A stretch of 64,000 nucleotides of DNA, from positions 186,001 through 250,000 of the forward strand of contig NZ_SZVS01000004.1 in assembly GCF_007670255.1 (NCBI RefSeq), read 5' to 3'. The notes beneath the pieces were generated by a model. The model did not search any database and was not told the origin of the DNA. It saw only the letters and a program-made list of their open reading frames with translations. This document shows positions 1 through 9,043 of this stretch, one piece after another (position 1 is the stretch's first letter; each line of letters starts with the position of its first letter). This stretch comes from Paenarthrobacter nicotinovorans (GTDB lineage Bacteria > Actinomycetota > Actinomycetes > Actinomycetales > Micrococcaceae). The translations under genes were made by a program, and so were the position numbers.

Positions 1-675
1 GACGCCGGCCAGCCTGTCACCGGGGAAATGTTGACCAAGTCCTTCCCTCCGGGTTCCGGCTTCGACCTTTACAACCTGCCCAACGCCGGCATCCAGATCG
101 GCACCCTGGTCCTAGGCTCTCTGGCAGTGTTGTTCATTTCTTCCGAGTACGCCACGGGCATGATTCGCTCAACCATGAACGCGGTGCCCAAGCGCATTCC
201 CGCCTTTGCGGCCAAGGCACTGCTCCTTGTGGTCATCTCCTACGTCATCACCACGATCGCGGCGGTGCTCACCTTCCTGATCGCCATGCCTGTTTTCCAG
301 GGCTTGGACATTGATCTCACCTGGTCCACTGACGGCGTCATTTACAGCATCTTCACTGGCGGCCTGTATGTCGCCGGCGTCGCGCTCATTGGACTGTCGT
401 TGGGAACCCTTCTGCGTAACTCCGCCGGTGGCGTCACCGTGCTGGTGGCACTGTTCTTCGTCCTGTCGATTGCTTCCGGATTCCTGTCACTGGTGCCGGG
501 CGACTTCTGGAAGTACGTACCCCAGTACATCCCCAGTGAGGCAGGGGGCAGGTTCCTCGCCATCGGACACACAGACGGCGTCATTGATCCGTGGCAGGGT
601 GGCTTGATCTTCCTGGGCTACGTGCTGCTGTTCCTGATTCCGGCGGTGTTCGCCATCAAGAAGCGGGACGTCTAA
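1..675 (+). CDS. ABC-2 type transporter permease, C-terminal part (5' end outside window)
   Basis: The reading frame is open from base 1 and there is no convincing start, so the gene begins upstream. An in-frame ATG at 28 is probably internal. The visible 224 residues hold about five hydrophobic segments, with the pattern of an ABC-2 permease: a short conserved stretch near 'SSEYATGMIRST', then membrane helices and a basic C-terminus 'IKKRDV'. Such proteins form the membrane part of a multidrug or lantibiotic-type ABC exporter, and the ATPase gene would be expected just upstream. The histidine kinase gene starts 26 bases downstream, so the two-component system may control this transporter. 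Family assignment is good; the substrate is unknown. Confidence 0.8.
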   Translation, partial: DAGQPVTGEMLTKSFPPGSGFDLYNLPNAGIQIGTLVLGSLAVLFISSEYATGMIRSTMNAVPKRIPAFAAKALLLVVISYVITTIAAVLTFLIAMPVFQGLDIDLTWSTDGVIYSIFTGGLYVAGVALIGLSLGTLLRNSAGGVTVLVALFFVLSIASGFLSLVPGDFWKYVPQYIPSEAGGRFLAIGHTDGVIDPWQGGLIFLGYVLLFLIPAVFAIKKRDV

Positions 676-701
676 GACGCCCAGCCGTCTAGGCTCAATC
701 C

Positions 702-1991
702 ATGACTGAAGCTCCACAGGTGAAGGACGCGCCGGCCACCGTGGCCGACGCGTCCTTTGCCGAAATCGCCCAGCGCCGCAGGGGCAGGATCCGGCGCTTT
801 TTCTTCAGGCGTCCCCGTGCCATGGACGCGGTTGTGGTGCTCTGCTACGTACTCCTGGCGTTGCCCACCATCATTTCCTCGATCGGGGAGGGCAAGTGGC
901 TCGTCGTGGCCATACTCCTTCTGATTGCCCTGGCGTTGGTCTTCCGGAGACAGTTCCCGCTCCAGGTGGTGCTCGCCGTCGCGCTTTTGGAAGTCTCTGC
1001 CACCATCCTGAACCCGTGGGGGTCCAATGTTTCCGCGGGCCTTTGGTTCGCGCTCTACGCCGTGGCGTCCCTCCGTAAGCGTGGCATCACTTTCGTTGTT
1101 TTTGTGGCGGCCAGCCTGCCCTTGAGCCTTCTCTACCTGTTTATGTGGACAAGTCCTGCCCAGACTGACACGCTGCAGGACCTCCCGGAGAATTTCCACC
1201 TCATCAACAACATCGCCACAGCGGTGACCATCATGTTGTCGAACCTCCTGGCAACCGGCATCGGAATCTCCGTCCGGCAGCGTCGCGAACACGAAGCGGA
1301 AATAGCGGAGTGGGCTGCCCGGACCACGCGGCTCGGCAAGGTCACCGAGCGCAACCGCATCGCCCGCGAAATGCACGACGTCGTGGCCCACTCTTTGACG
1401 GTGATGATCAGCCTCTCGGACGGAGCGGCAGTTGTGGTCAAGAAGGATCCGGAACGCGCCGGTGAAGTCCTCAGCGAGCTTTCGCGCACCGGGCGTACCG
1501 CTTTGGCGGACATGCGCCGCGTTCTCGGTGTACTGCGCGATGATTCCGGGCGTCCTGCGCCACTTACGCCACTTGAGTCGGGCTACAACCTCGCGAAGCT
1601 TCTTGAGGGGTTCCGCACGGCCGGCCTCCCGCTGCACTATGCCCACACCGGCCCGGCCTTGCCGGCCGATCCCGCCTTCGAGCTCACGGTCTACAGAATC
1701 GTGCAGGAGTCGCTGACGAACGTTTTGCGCTACGGCCGATCGCTCAGCCGGGTGGACGTGCTGGTGGCCCGCGACGGCGATGTCGTCACCATTGACGTGC
1801 TCGACGACGGCCGCGGAACCCGGGATGGGGGCAGCGAATCGATAGGCAGCCTGGGCGCGGGACTGGGCATCGCGGGGATGAACGAACGCGCCGGAATCTA
1901 TGCTGGAATTGTTACCGCCGGTCCAGGAAAAAGAGGGGGTTGGGCGGTGCACGCCGATCTCCACTGGAACGGCGAAAAGGGGGAATCATGA
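702..1991 (+). CDS. Sensor histidine kinase, NarL/DesK type
   Basis: A 429-residue kinase of the HisKA_3 class. About four to five membrane segments fill residues 40-190. They are followed by the dimerisation helix 'IAREMHDVVAHSL', whose His225 is the expected autophosphorylation site. A C-terminal HATPase_c domain ends in 'GLGIAGMNERAGIYAG'. The stop codon overlaps the start of the response regulator gene (ATGA), so the two are translationally coupled. The gene follows an ABC permease by 26 bases; in this class such kinases often sense cell-envelope or antibiotic stress and control the adjacent transporter, but the signal here is inferred only from position. Confidence 0.92.
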   Translation: MTEAPQVKDAPATVADASFAEIAQRRRGRIRRFFFRRPRAMDAVVVLCYVLLALPTIISSIGEGKWLVVAILLLIALALVFRRQFPLQVVLAVALLEVSATILNPWGSNVSAGLWFALYAVASLRKRGITFVVFVAASLPLSLLYLFMWTSPAQTDTLQDLPENFHLINNIATAVTIMLSNLLATGIGISVRQRREHEAEIAEWAARTTRLGKVTERNRIAREMHDVVAHSLTVMISLSDGAAVVVKKDPERAGEVLSELSRTGRTALADMRRVLGVLRDDSGRPAPLTPLESGYNLAKLLEGFRTAGLPLHYAHTGPALPADPAFELTVYRIVQESLTNVLRYGRSLSRVDVLVARDGDVVTIDVLDDGRGTRDGGSESIGSLGAGLGIAGMNERAGIYAGIVTAGPGKRGGWAVHADLHWNGEKGES

Positions 1992-2677
1992 CTGATGACA
2001 TTAAAGTGCTGCTCGTCGATGACCAGCCGCTGCTCAGGATGGGCTTCCGGCTCATCCTGGAAGGCGAAGAAGACTTCCACGTCGTGGGCGAGGCATCCGA
2101 CGGTGCTGACGCCGTCCGCCAAGTCGAAGCCCTGCAGCCCGATGTGGTGCTCATGGACGTGCGCATGCCCTCCATGGACGGGATCGAGGCAACGCGCCGC
2201 ATCTCCGAGTCCGGTTCCGACGCGCGGGTCATTATCCTTACGACGTTCGATCTGGATGAGTACGCCTTCACAGGTCTGCAGGCCGGTGCCTCTGCCTTCC
2301 TGCTCAAGGATGTTGCCCCGGCGGAGCTCGTGCACGCCGTACGGCTGGTGGCCAGCGGTGACGCCGTCGTTGCTCCGCGGGTGACCCAACGACTCCTGGA
2401 AACGTATGTCCGCGGCGGTGCCGTTCCTGGTAACGCACCCTCCCCGCATCGGGACCCGTTGCTGGACGAACTCACCCCCCGGGAAACCGAAATCCTGACG
2501 ACCATCGCTGAGGGCCTGTCCAACGCGGAGATCGCACACAAGTTTTTCCTTTCCGAGGCCACCGTGAAGACGCATGTCCGCCGGATCCTGAGCAAGCTGC
2601 AGTTGCGGGACCGCGTGCAAGTGGTGGTGTATGCCTACGAGACCGGACTGGTTGTTCCGAGCAACCCGGACTACTGA
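1988..2677 (+). CDS. Response regulator, NarL/LuxR family
   Basis: A 229-residue two-domain regulator. The receiver domain (about 1-120) carries the acidic pair 'VDDQ' near residues 9-12, the phospho-acceptor Asp57 in 'LMDVRMPSMDG', and the conserved Lys in 'FLLKD'. The LuxR-type helix-turn-helix lies near residues 165-220 ('LTPRETEILTTIAEG', 'NAEIAHKFFLSEATVKTHV'). I chose the ATG at 1988, which overlaps the kinase stop by four bases. A longer in-frame start exists at 1940 but would read through the 3' end of the kinase gene. It is expected to be phosphorylated by the kinase encoded just upstream. Confidence 0.93.
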   Translation: MTDDIKVLLVDDQPLLRMGFRLILEGEEDFHVVGEASDGADAVRQVEALQPDVVLMDVRMPSMDGIEATRRISESGSDARVIILTTFDLDEYAFTGLQAGASAFLLKDVAPAELVHAVRLVASGDAVVAPRVTQRLLETYVRGGAVPGNAPSPHRDPLLDELTPRETEILTTIAEGLSNAEIAHKFFLSEATVKTHVRRILSKLQLRDRVQVVVYAYETGLVVPSNPDY

Positions 2678-2742
2678 CCTTTCACAGCCCGGCCACAGTC
2701 TGACCATGTACAAGGCACAGGGGCTGCGGGTTTGATGGAAGC

Positions 2743-3630
2743 ATGACCAAGCCCCATCCCTACCACGACAAAGGATTGGAGTTCGACCTCTCCACGTTGC
2801 TGAGTCGTGGCCGCACTCTGGGCGTCCTTCTCGGCAGCGGAGCCGCTGCCGCACTTGCGGCCTGCACGCCGGGCACGGAAGGTGGCAGCGCAACGCCGTC
2901 GGGCACCTCCAGCGCTACCGTCACCCCAGCGGAAAGTACGACGGCGGCCGCCTCACCGTCGTCGCAGGCGAGCAGCACCGTAACGCGTGCGTTCGCCGAA
3001 TGCGGGGTGGAGATCCCCGAGGAAACGCTGGGCCCCTACCCGGGGGACGGATCGAACCGGCCCAACGTGCTGGAGGCTTCCGGGGTTGTCCGGCGCGACA
3101 TCAGATCCAGCTTCGGAACGTCCAGTACCAAGGCGGCAGGTGTGCCCCTGACTGTCACTTTGACGCTGCTGGACAATGCGAACGGGTGCTCTCCGCTGGC
3201 GGGCGCCGCAGTGTACGTCTGGCATTGCGACCAGAACGGCAAATATTCGCTCTATGATTCCGGACTGGAAAACGAAAACTACCTCCGGGGCGTGCAGGAG
3301 GCCGATGCCAACGGACAGCTGACTTTCAGCACAATCTTTCCGGGAGCGTACATGGGGCGCTGGCCTCATATTCACTTCGAGGTATTTGAGTCCATGAGCA
3401 ACACCAGCGCCGCGGGCCAGGTACTTGCCGTCTCGCAGATCGCTCTGACGGAGAGCGCCTGCAAGGCCGTGTATGCGACTGACGGCTACGAGAACAGCGC
3501 CCGCAGTTTCCCGAAAACCACACTGACCTCCGACAACGTCTTTGGTGACGACGGAGGCATATACCAGCTGGCGACTATTTCAGGCTCCGTGCAGGGTGGA
3601 TACACGGCGGCCCTGAACGTCACCGTTTAG
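2743..3630 (+). CDS. Intradiol ring-cleavage dioxygenase-like lipoprotein
   Basis: A 295-residue exported protein. A hydrophobic segment ends in the lipobox 'LAAC' (Cys41), followed by a Ser/Thr/Ala-rich linker to about residue 80. The C-terminal domain resembles the beta-sandwich of intradiol dioxygenases: 'PLAGAAVYVWHCDQNGKYSL', then 'FPGAYMGRWPHIHF' with Tyr203, His209 and His211 in the places of iron ligands of protocatechuate 3,4-dioxygenase. Extracytoplasmic members of this family are common in actinobacteria and mostly uncharacterised, so a role in catechol or lignin-derived aromatic cleavage at the cell surface is possible but unproven. It follows the response regulator by 65 bases and converges on the next gene. 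Confidence 0.82.
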   Translation: MTKPHPYHDKGLEFDLSTLLSRGRTLGVLLGSGAAAALAACTPGTEGGSATPSGTSSATVTPAESTTAAASPSSQASSTVTRAFAECGVEIPEETLGPYPGDGSNRPNVLEASGVVRRDIRSSFGTSSTKAAGVPLTVTLTLLDNANGCSPLAGAAVYVWHCDQNGKYSLYDSGLENENYLRGVQEADANGQLTFSTIFPGAYMGRWPHIHFEVFESMSNTSAAGQVLAVSQIALTESACKAVYATDGYENSARSFPKTTLTSDNVFGDDGGIYQLATISGSVQGGYTAALNVTV

Positions 3631-3646
3631 CGGGCGGCAGCCGGAA

Positions 3647-4150
3647 CTAGTAGACCACCTGGACGGCGAAAGCGTCTTCGTCTTCCTGCAGGCTTGACGC
3701 GGCGGCTGCGGCAGCTGCACGGGGAATCTGGTCAAAGGCAGGGACGTGAACCACGGAGCCTGGAACCTCGTCGATAGACACCACGATTTTCCCGTCGGCC
3801 GCTTCCTGGATCCGCGCCGTCAGCTGCACCTGGTTCTTTTCCCGTTGACGCAGGGTCGTGGGCCTGCAGAGTGAGTAGAAGGGCGTGGCCCTGTAGCGGG
3901 CCCCTTTGGGAAGGTCGCACTGGATAATGCTGGACTCTTCGAGGATCCCGAGGTTGACGATGAGGGTATCCCTGCAGACGTCGACCTCAGCCAGGATGTC
4001 CTTCAACCTGCTGGCTCCGTTGCGGGCCAGGTAGCTGATGATCTGGGCGTGAAGGCGGGTGCGTCGGTCGCGGACAGCTGCAGACGGGCCCGTCGATTGA
4101 GGTTCGGGTTCTGCTGGCGGGCCGCTTTGAGGCATGGTGCTGGCTTTCAT
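3647..4150 (-). CDS. Winged-helix transcriptional regulator-like protein
   Basis: A 167-residue protein not assigned to a named family. A Pro-rich N-terminal tail (about 1-25) precedes a helix-turn-helix-like region around residues 35-85 ('RLHAQIISYLARNG', 'RLKDILAEVDVCRDTLIVNL', 'GARYRATPFYSLC'), which looks like a winged helix. The C-terminal part contains 'KIVVSIDEVPGSVVHVPAF' and an alanine run. The start is three bases past the stop of the GntR gene upstream, so both are probably one transcript. A second ATG at 4135 is possible, but no ribosome site favours it. The function is inferred as DNA binding only. Confidence 0.6.
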   Translation of the reverse strand: MKASTMPQSGPPAEPEPQSTGPSAAVRDRRTRLHAQIISYLARNGASRLKDILAEVDVCRDTLIVNLGILEESSIIQCDLPKGARYRATPFYSLCRPTTLRQREKNQVQLTARIQEAADGKIVVSIDEVPGSVVHVPAFDQIPRAAAAAAASSLQEDEDAFAVQVVY

Positions 4151-4153
4151 GTC

Positions 4154-4876
4154 TCAGGCCCTGATCGGGGCGCTTTGTGGGGCGGTGACTGATTCCAGGG
4201 TGTGTTCCACGCCCTGGAGGTGCAGCATCATGGCAAGAGTTGCTTCATCTGCTGAGCCGCGCTCAATGGCCGCAAGGATCGCCGCGTGCTCGACGCCGGA
4301 TTCCTCGCGGCGGTCTATCACCTGGTTCAGGGTTTGGGACTGCTTGGCCATGGCGTCCTCGATGTCCGCCTGCATGGTCGCAAACACGCCGTTGCCGCTG
4401 GCTCTGGCGATCCTGGCGTGGAATTCGGAATTCAAGGCCACCCACTGCTGGAGTTCGTCCTCAACGGCCATGGCCTCCAGAATCTCCCGCAGGCCTTGCA
4501 GATCCTCTTCGGTGCGTCGCTGTGCGGCCAGGCCCGCAGCCGGGATTTCAATATGGGGCCGGGCTTCCAGCAGTTGCCGGGCCGAGTATTTGCCGAGGCG
4601 CAAGTCATTGATCACTTGGTCTGACACCACAAAGGTGCCCTTGCCGGTTTTCGTTGACGTGAGTCCAAGCGAAGCCAGCGACCGCAGGGCTTCACGGACC
4701 ATGGTCCGGGACACTCCGAAGCGCTGGGCCAGCATCGATTCCGACTCCAGTTTGGTTCCGACTGGAATTTGTCCGTTTTGGATTGCCTCGCGCAGCGCGG
4801 CCAGAACGCCTTCAGCCGCACCAACCCGCACTACGGGACCTTGACCAGCTGTCCAGCTGTCCAACAGGTTGTTCAT
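4154..4876 (-). CDS. GntR-family transcriptional regulator, FadR/FCD subfamily
   Basis: A 240-residue repressor-type protein. The GntR helix-turn-helix sits at about residues 47-67 ('MLAQRFGVSRTMVREALRSL'), followed by the wing 'TKTGKGTFVV'. The C-terminal all-helical FCD ligand domain runs from about 85 to 225, with the metal/effector pattern around 'LNSEFHARIARASGN' and 'EHAAILAAIERGSADEA'. I took the ATG at 4876, giving an N-terminus 'MNNLLDSW'; a longer reading from 4912 has no better ribosome site. It is transcribed away from the aminopeptidase gene and just ahead of the winged-helix gene. FCD proteins usually sense small carboxylic or sugar acids; the ligand here is unknown. Confidence 0.9.
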   Translation of the reverse strand: MNNLLDSWTAGQGPVVRVGAAEGVLAALREAIQNGQIPVGTKLESESMLAQRFGVSRTMVREALRSLASLGLTSTKTGKGTFVVSDQVINDLRLGKYSARQLLEARPHIEIPAAGLAAQRRTEEDLQGLREILEAMAVEDELQQWVALNSEFHARIARASGNGVFATMQADIEDAMAKQSQTLNQVIDRREESGVEHAAILAAIERGSADEATLAMMLHLQGVEHTLESVTAPQSAPIRA

Positions 4877-5058
4877 GCCCTGACCATGACACGAGGCCCG
4901 ACCAACGGTCAAGGGTGATCCGGAAACATGTCACGGGGAGGTTTCCTTAAGACCACCGGCTCCCCGGGGTGGTCATGGGTTGGCCGAAACCCGCTCCTGC
5001 CACGGCGGGTACCTCGGCCAGGGCCGGGCGGCGAACCCGTCGGGCTAGACTCGGGAGC

Positions 5059-6363
5059 ATGCCTTCCAATGCTTCCGCAGCAGTTGACCATGTCCAGGAT
5101 CTCGCCGCGTATGTGTCGGCCTCGCCGTCGAGTTTTCACGCAGTACACGAGGCCGCGCGTCGCCTCGACGCTGCCGGCTTTGTCGGCCTTGATGAAGCAC
5201 AGGCCTGGGAAGGTGGTTCCGGCAGCTTCTACGTGATCCGCGACGGCGCCCTCATTGCCTGGGTGACGCCGGAAAATGCCGGTCCGACCACGGCTTTCAA
5301 CATCCTTGGCGCGCACACAGACTCGCCGTCGTTCAAATTGAAGCCGAAGCCCACCACGGGCAAATCCGGCTGGCTCCAGGCAGGGGTGGAGGTTTACGGC
5401 GGGCCTCTCCTGAATTCATGGCTGGACCGTGAACTGCAGCTCGCCGGCCGATTGGTGATGCGCGATGGAACCCAGCACCTCACATCCACCGGGCCCCTCC
5501 TGCGCTTTCCCCAGTTGGCCATTCATTTGGACCGTGCGGTTAACGACGGCCTCACCCTCTCCAAGCAGCAGCACATGAACCCGATCTTTGGCTTGGGCGA
5601 CCCCGCCGGGGAAGACCTGCTCGGCCTGCTTGCCTCGCGCGTCCAAGGCGCCTCCGTGGATGCTTCGGAAATAGGCGGGTACGACGTCGTGGTGGCAGAC
5701 ACGCAGGCACCGGCAGTTTTCGGGGCCAACAGTGAGTTCTTCGCCTCGGGTCGCTTGGACAACCTTTCGTCGACGCACGCTGGGTTGGCGGCACTGCTGG
5801 GCCATGCTGCTTCCGCCCCCGCCGACGGTCCCATCGCTGTTCTTGCCGCCTTTGATCATGAGGAGATCGGCTCGAACTCCCGTTCCGGCGCCTGCGGGCC
5901 GATTCTGGAGGACATCCTGACCAGGATTTCCGACGGTCTCGGCGCTTCGGTGAGCCAACGGCGGCAGGCCCTCTCGGCGTCGTTCTGTGTTTCCGCGGAC
6001 GCCGGCCACGCAGTCCACCCGAACTACGCAGAGCGGCACGATCCCGCAAACCGTCCACTGCTCAACGGCGGACCCTTGTTGAAGATCAATGCCAACCAGC
6101 GCTACGCCACGGATGCCACGGGCGCTGCCTTCTGGGCGCGCCTCTGCGATGAGTCGGGTGTCGCCTACCAGGAGTTCGTGTCCAACAACGACATCCCATG
6201 TGGTTCGACCATTGGGCCGCTGACCGCGACGCGGCTGGGCATCCGGACCGTCGACGTGGGTATCCCGCTGCTGTCCATGCACTCGGCCCGGGAGCTGTGT
6301 GGCGTGCAGGATCCGTACTCCTTGGCGCGGGTGGTGGAGGGCTTCTTCGCTACGGCTGTGTGA
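5059..6363 (+). CDS. apeB: M18 family aminopeptidase
   Basis: A 434-residue cytoplasmic metallo-aminopeptidase of the M18 (aspartyl aminopeptidase-like) family. The dinuclear metal site is visible: His86 and Asp88 in 'GAHTDSP', Asp234 in 'GRLDN', the pair Glu268-Glu269 in 'DHEEIGS', and a late His in 'LLSMHSARE'. Length fits the family (about 420-450). I chose the ATG at 5059, where similarity to the family begins ('AYVSASPSSFHAV'); an upstream in-frame ATG at 4969 adds about 30 low-complexity Arg/Pro residues. It is predicted to remove N-terminal residues from peptides during protein turnover. Confidence 0.93.
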   Translation: MPSNASAAVDHVQDLAAYVSASPSSFHAVHEAARRLDAAGFVGLDEAQAWEGGSGSFYVIRDGALIAWVTPENAGPTTAFNILGAHTDSPSFKLKPKPTTGKSGWLQAGVEVYGGPLLNSWLDRELQLAGRLVMRDGTQHLTSTGPLLRFPQLAIHLDRAVNDGLTLSKQQHMNPIFGLGDPAGEDLLGLLASRVQGASVDASEIGGYDVVVADTQAPAVFGANSEFFASGRLDNLSSTHAGLAALLGHAASAPADGPIAVLAAFDHEEIGSNSRSGACGPILEDILTRISDGLGASVSQRRQALSASFCVSADAGHAVHPNYAERHDPANRPLLNGGPLLKINANQRYATDATGAAFWARLCDESGVAYQEFVSNNDIPCGSTIGPLTATRLGIRTVDVGIPLLSMHSARELCGVQDPYSLARVVEGFFATAV

Positions 6364-6469
6364 TCCGAGCCCCGGCCGCAAGCCTCAAGGGGTCGTTTCA
6401 GGCTCGTTTCGATTGTGCTCCCTGGTAAACATCTGATGCTTAAAATCATACTTTTTGTGCATCGCGCCG

Positions 6470-6487
6470 TTTTGCGGCAGCGCAAAA
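6470..6487. promoter_or_regulatory. Inverted repeat upstream of the amino-acid permease
   Basis: TTTTGCG and CGCAAAA form a perfect 7-base inverted repeat separated by four bases, in the 237-base gap before the permease gene. This is a plausible repressor site. No local regulator gene identifies the binding protein. Confidence 0.35.
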
Positions 6488-6600
6488 TGTAAGTTTGCAC
6501 AGGATGCTGACGATGGGTGCTGGCTACTGTGGGTAAGCCAAGTGGTCCACCGCACACCCAACGGGGGCCTTTCCAAGAACACAAAGGACGGCGACGTTCG

Positions 6601-8016
6601 ATGCACGCTGACCAACAGCTTTCAAAATCCCTGAAGCCCCGCCACCTCTCCATGATCGCGATTGCCGGCGTCATTGGAGCCGGACTGTTCGTGGGCTCCG
6701 GCGCGGCCATCCAGCAGGCCGGCCCCGGCATCCTGCTCGCTTACTTGGCTGCAGGCTTGGTAGTCATCCTTGTCATGCGCATGTTGGGGGAGATGGCTGC
6801 TGCCAACCCCGAAACGGGATCTTTTTCCACATACGCCGACAAGGCCCTTGGCCGCTGGGCGGGGTTCAGTATTGGCTGGCTCTATGCCTGGTTTTGGATC
6901 ATCGTCCTCGGTATTGAGGCAACGGCGGGAGCCGCCATCATGCACCGCTGGGTTCCCGGCGTCGATCAGTGGGTCTGGGCCTTGGTGCTCATGGTGCTCT
7001 TGACCCTGACCAACCTCGGATCCGTGAAGTCCTACGGCGAGTTCGAATTCTGGTTCGCCTCCATCAAGGTCGCCGCGATCGTCATCTTCCTCCTCGCGGG
7101 AATCGTGGCGATCCTGGGGCTGATGCCAGGCGTATCCGCACCGGGAGTTGCCAACCTCCTGGACCAGGGCGGCTTCATGCCCAACGGCCCGGGCGCCGTG
7201 CTCGCGGGCATTCTCGTGGTGGTCTTCTCCTTCTTCGGAGCTGAAATTGCCACTATCGCCGCGGGCGAATCCGAGAACCCGGTAGATGCCGTCAAGAAGG
7301 CCGTGAAGTCCACTGTCTGGCGCATCCTCATCTTCTACATCGGATCCATCGCCATCGTGGTGACCCTCCTGCCGTGGAACGATGCTTCGGTTGCCAAGAG
7401 CCCGTACGTCGCGGTCATCGAGCTGTATGGCATTCCGGGCGCCGGCACCATCATGGACATCGTGGTGCTTACCTCGGTGCTTTCCTGCCTCAACTCAGGG
7501 CTTTACACCGCAAGCCGCATGTTGTTCTCGCTCTCCCAGCGGGGAGACGCTCCCAGGTCCTGGATGAAGATCTCCAAGCGTGGTGTTCCGGCTGCAGCGG
7601 TGCTTGCTTCCACCGTGGTGGGGTTCATTACGGTCGGTTTGAACTACATTGCCCCGGACACTGTCTTCCTATTCCTCGTGAACACCTCCGGTGCCATAGC
7701 CCTGTTCGTATGGCTTGTCATCGCGACCTCCCAGCTCATCCTTCGCAAGCGCATGGGGGCAGCCGCAAAGGACATGGAGCTCAAAATGTGGTTCTTCCCG
7801 TACCTCACGTGGATCGCCATCGGGGCGATCGTGGCGCTCGTCATCGGCATGGTCATCATTGAATCCACGCGCGAGTCGCTTTTCCTGTCGCTGGCCCTGG
7901 CCGCTGTTGTGGTTGCCATCGGAGTGTTCCGGTATCGCCGAAATGGCGGCAGCCCCGCTGTGGCCACCAGCGCGGAAGCCGAGCGCGAGGAGATCGGTTC
8001 CGGACCGGCGTCGTAA
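6601..8016 (+). CDS. Amino-acid permease, APC superfamily (AAT/GABA permease type)
   Basis: A 471-residue transporter with about twelve membrane segments. The N-terminal region 'LKPRHLSMIAIAGVIGAGLF' and 'MLGEMAAANPETGSF' are hallmarks of the amino acid transporter (AAT) group, which includes GabP and aromatic or basic amino-acid permeases. The start at 6601 puts the conserved region near residue 10; the in-frame ATG at 6517 adds an unlikely polar extension. The protein imports an amino acid or GABA by proton symport. The substrate cannot be told from sequence alone. Confidence 0.9.
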   Translation: MHADQQLSKSLKPRHLSMIAIAGVIGAGLFVGSGAAIQQAGPGILLAYLAAGLVVILVMRMLGEMAAANPETGSFSTYADKALGRWAGFSIGWLYAWFWIIVLGIEATAGAAIMHRWVPGVDQWVWALVLMVLLTLTNLGSVKSYGEFEFWFASIKVAAIVIFLLAGIVAILGLMPGVSAPGVANLLDQGGFMPNGPGAVLAGILVVVFSFFGAEIATIAAGESENPVDAVKKAVKSTVWRILIFYIGSIAIVVTLLPWNDASVAKSPYVAVIELYGIPGAGTIMDIVVLTSVLSCLNSGLYTASRMLFSLSQRGDAPRSWMKISKRGVPAAAVLASTVVGFITVGLNYIAPDTVFLFLVNTSGAIALFVWLVIATSQLILRKRMGAAAKDMELKMWFFPYLTWIAIGAIVALVIGMVIIESTRESLFLSLALAAVVVAIGVFRYRRNGGSPAVATSAEAEREEIGSGPAS

Positions 8017-8030
8017 GCGCTCTTCTGCTG

Positions 8031-8069
8031 CGGGGCAGCTGCCGTCAACGTACGACGGCGGCTGCCCCG
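8031..8069 (+). terminator. Hairpin terminator after the permease gene
   Basis: A 16-base stem with one mismatch (8031-8046 with 8054-8069) and a 7-base loop lies between the convergent permease and DUF1345 genes. There is no clear T-run, so termination is inferred from position and stem strength and could act for both strands. Confidence 0.55.
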
Positions 8070-8100
8070 TTGTGCATTTCGGCCCGCCTGGCCTTCTTGG

Positions 8101-8772
8101 TTACTGGGCCAGCCCAATCACCAGGTTGATTGTGACTGCCAGAACGACAGTGCCGAACAGGTATGAAAGCAGGCTGTGCTTCAGTGCCTCGGCGCGGATC
8201 CGGTGGTTTTCCAGGTTGGTGTCGGATACCTGGTAGGTCATGCCAAGGCTCGTGGCCAGGTAGGCGAAATCCGTGTACTGGGGGCGTCGGTCCTGGTTGA
8301 AGCTGATGCCGCCAACTTGTCCTCCTGCGTCTTTTGCCGGGCTGTAGTAGAGCTCGGCGTAGCGGAGGGTGAAGAGGGTCTGCACCAGCATCCAGGACAG
8401 TGCAACGCACACAAGCGCCAGCGCTCCCGACGAAAGCCGGGACCCGTTGTCTTCAGTGTGGGAGTTGACGATCACTGCCGCCGCTGCGGCAATACTGGCC
8501 AGGTTCGCGATAAGGATCAGGAGGTCCGTTACCCCACGCGATGGGTCCTCGGAGGTGGCATGTTGCTCTGTTTCGGCGGGATCCATCCGGGCAATCACCA
8601 ACCAGACCCAGGCCACGTATATCAGTGCCGCCGTCGCCCATCCGACTGCCGGGGCATCCACCCAGCTCCCCGTCATCCCGGTGTAGAGGAATGTTGCGGT
8701 GCCGGCAACCAGCATGGCGACAAAGCGCAGCCTGCTGCGCCGGACCCTGGTGTTCTCCGCAGCCTTAGTCAT
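8101..8772 (-). CDS. DUF1345 family membrane protein
   Basis: A 223-residue protein with about five hydrophobic helices (near 15-30, 40-60, 85-105, 115-140, 200-220). It carries the DUF1345 hallmarks 'RYAELYYSP', 'FAYLATSLGMTYQVSDT' and 'NHRIRAEALKHSLLSYLFG'. Family function is unknown. I chose the ATG at 8772, which lies within the last codons of a short upstream gene (8765-8926), a sign of translational coupling. A longer reading from 8883 would run through that gene in another frame. Confidence 0.85.
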   Translation of the reverse strand: MTKAAENTRVRRSRLRFVAMLVAGTATFLYTGMTGSWVDAPAVGWATAALIYVAWVWLVIARMDPAETEQHATSEDPSRGVTDLLILIANLASIAAAAAVIVNSHTEDNGSRLSSGALALVCVALSWMLVQTLFTLRYAELYYSPAKDAGGQVGGISFNQDRRPQYTDFAYLATSLGMTYQVSDTNLENHRIRAEALKHSLLSYLFGTVVLAVTINLVIGLAQ

Positions 8773-8926
8773 TGGGGTTCCCGGGCGAGCCTGCCTTGTC
8801 GGTGAGTTTCGATGCCTGGAGGATGCCATCCCGTACCCCGGCACGAACCACGAAGTACAAGGCGTAGAGGGCAATCGCGGCAAAAACGATGGTCAGGACC
8901 AGGTTGTTCAACGGGGTGGCGTCCAT
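8765..8926 (-). CDS. Small membrane protein, 53 residues, coupled to the DUF1345 gene
   Basis: This short gene encodes a protein beginning 'MDATPLNNLVLTIVFAAIA' and ending 'AGSPGNPND'. One hydrophobic helix (about residues 8-27) is followed by a polar, charged tail. Its TAA stop overlaps the start of the DUF1345 gene by eight bases, so the two are probably co-translated. I do not recognise a named family. The overlap, the sensible composition and the membrane helix support a real gene; it may be a small partner of the DUF1345 protein. This partnership is an inference. Confidence 0.65.
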   Translation of the reverse strand: MDATPLNNLVLTIVFAAIALYALYFVVRAGVRDGILQASKLTDKAGSPGNPND

Positions 8927-9043
8927 CCAGCCACTCTAACGGGGTGCCTTCCTTTGGACAGGAATCTGCGAATCGGCCCTGTTCGTGTTACTGTCTTTGT
9001 CGCTGTCAAGGAGAAAAACGAAAGCGCTTCTCCTGATCACCTT

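Noticed and set aside
672..1964. 430-codon minus-strand open frame
   Set aside because: It is antisense to the histidine kinase gene, with Arg/Gly/His-rich translation and no family motifs. Long antisense frames are expected in GC-rich DNA.
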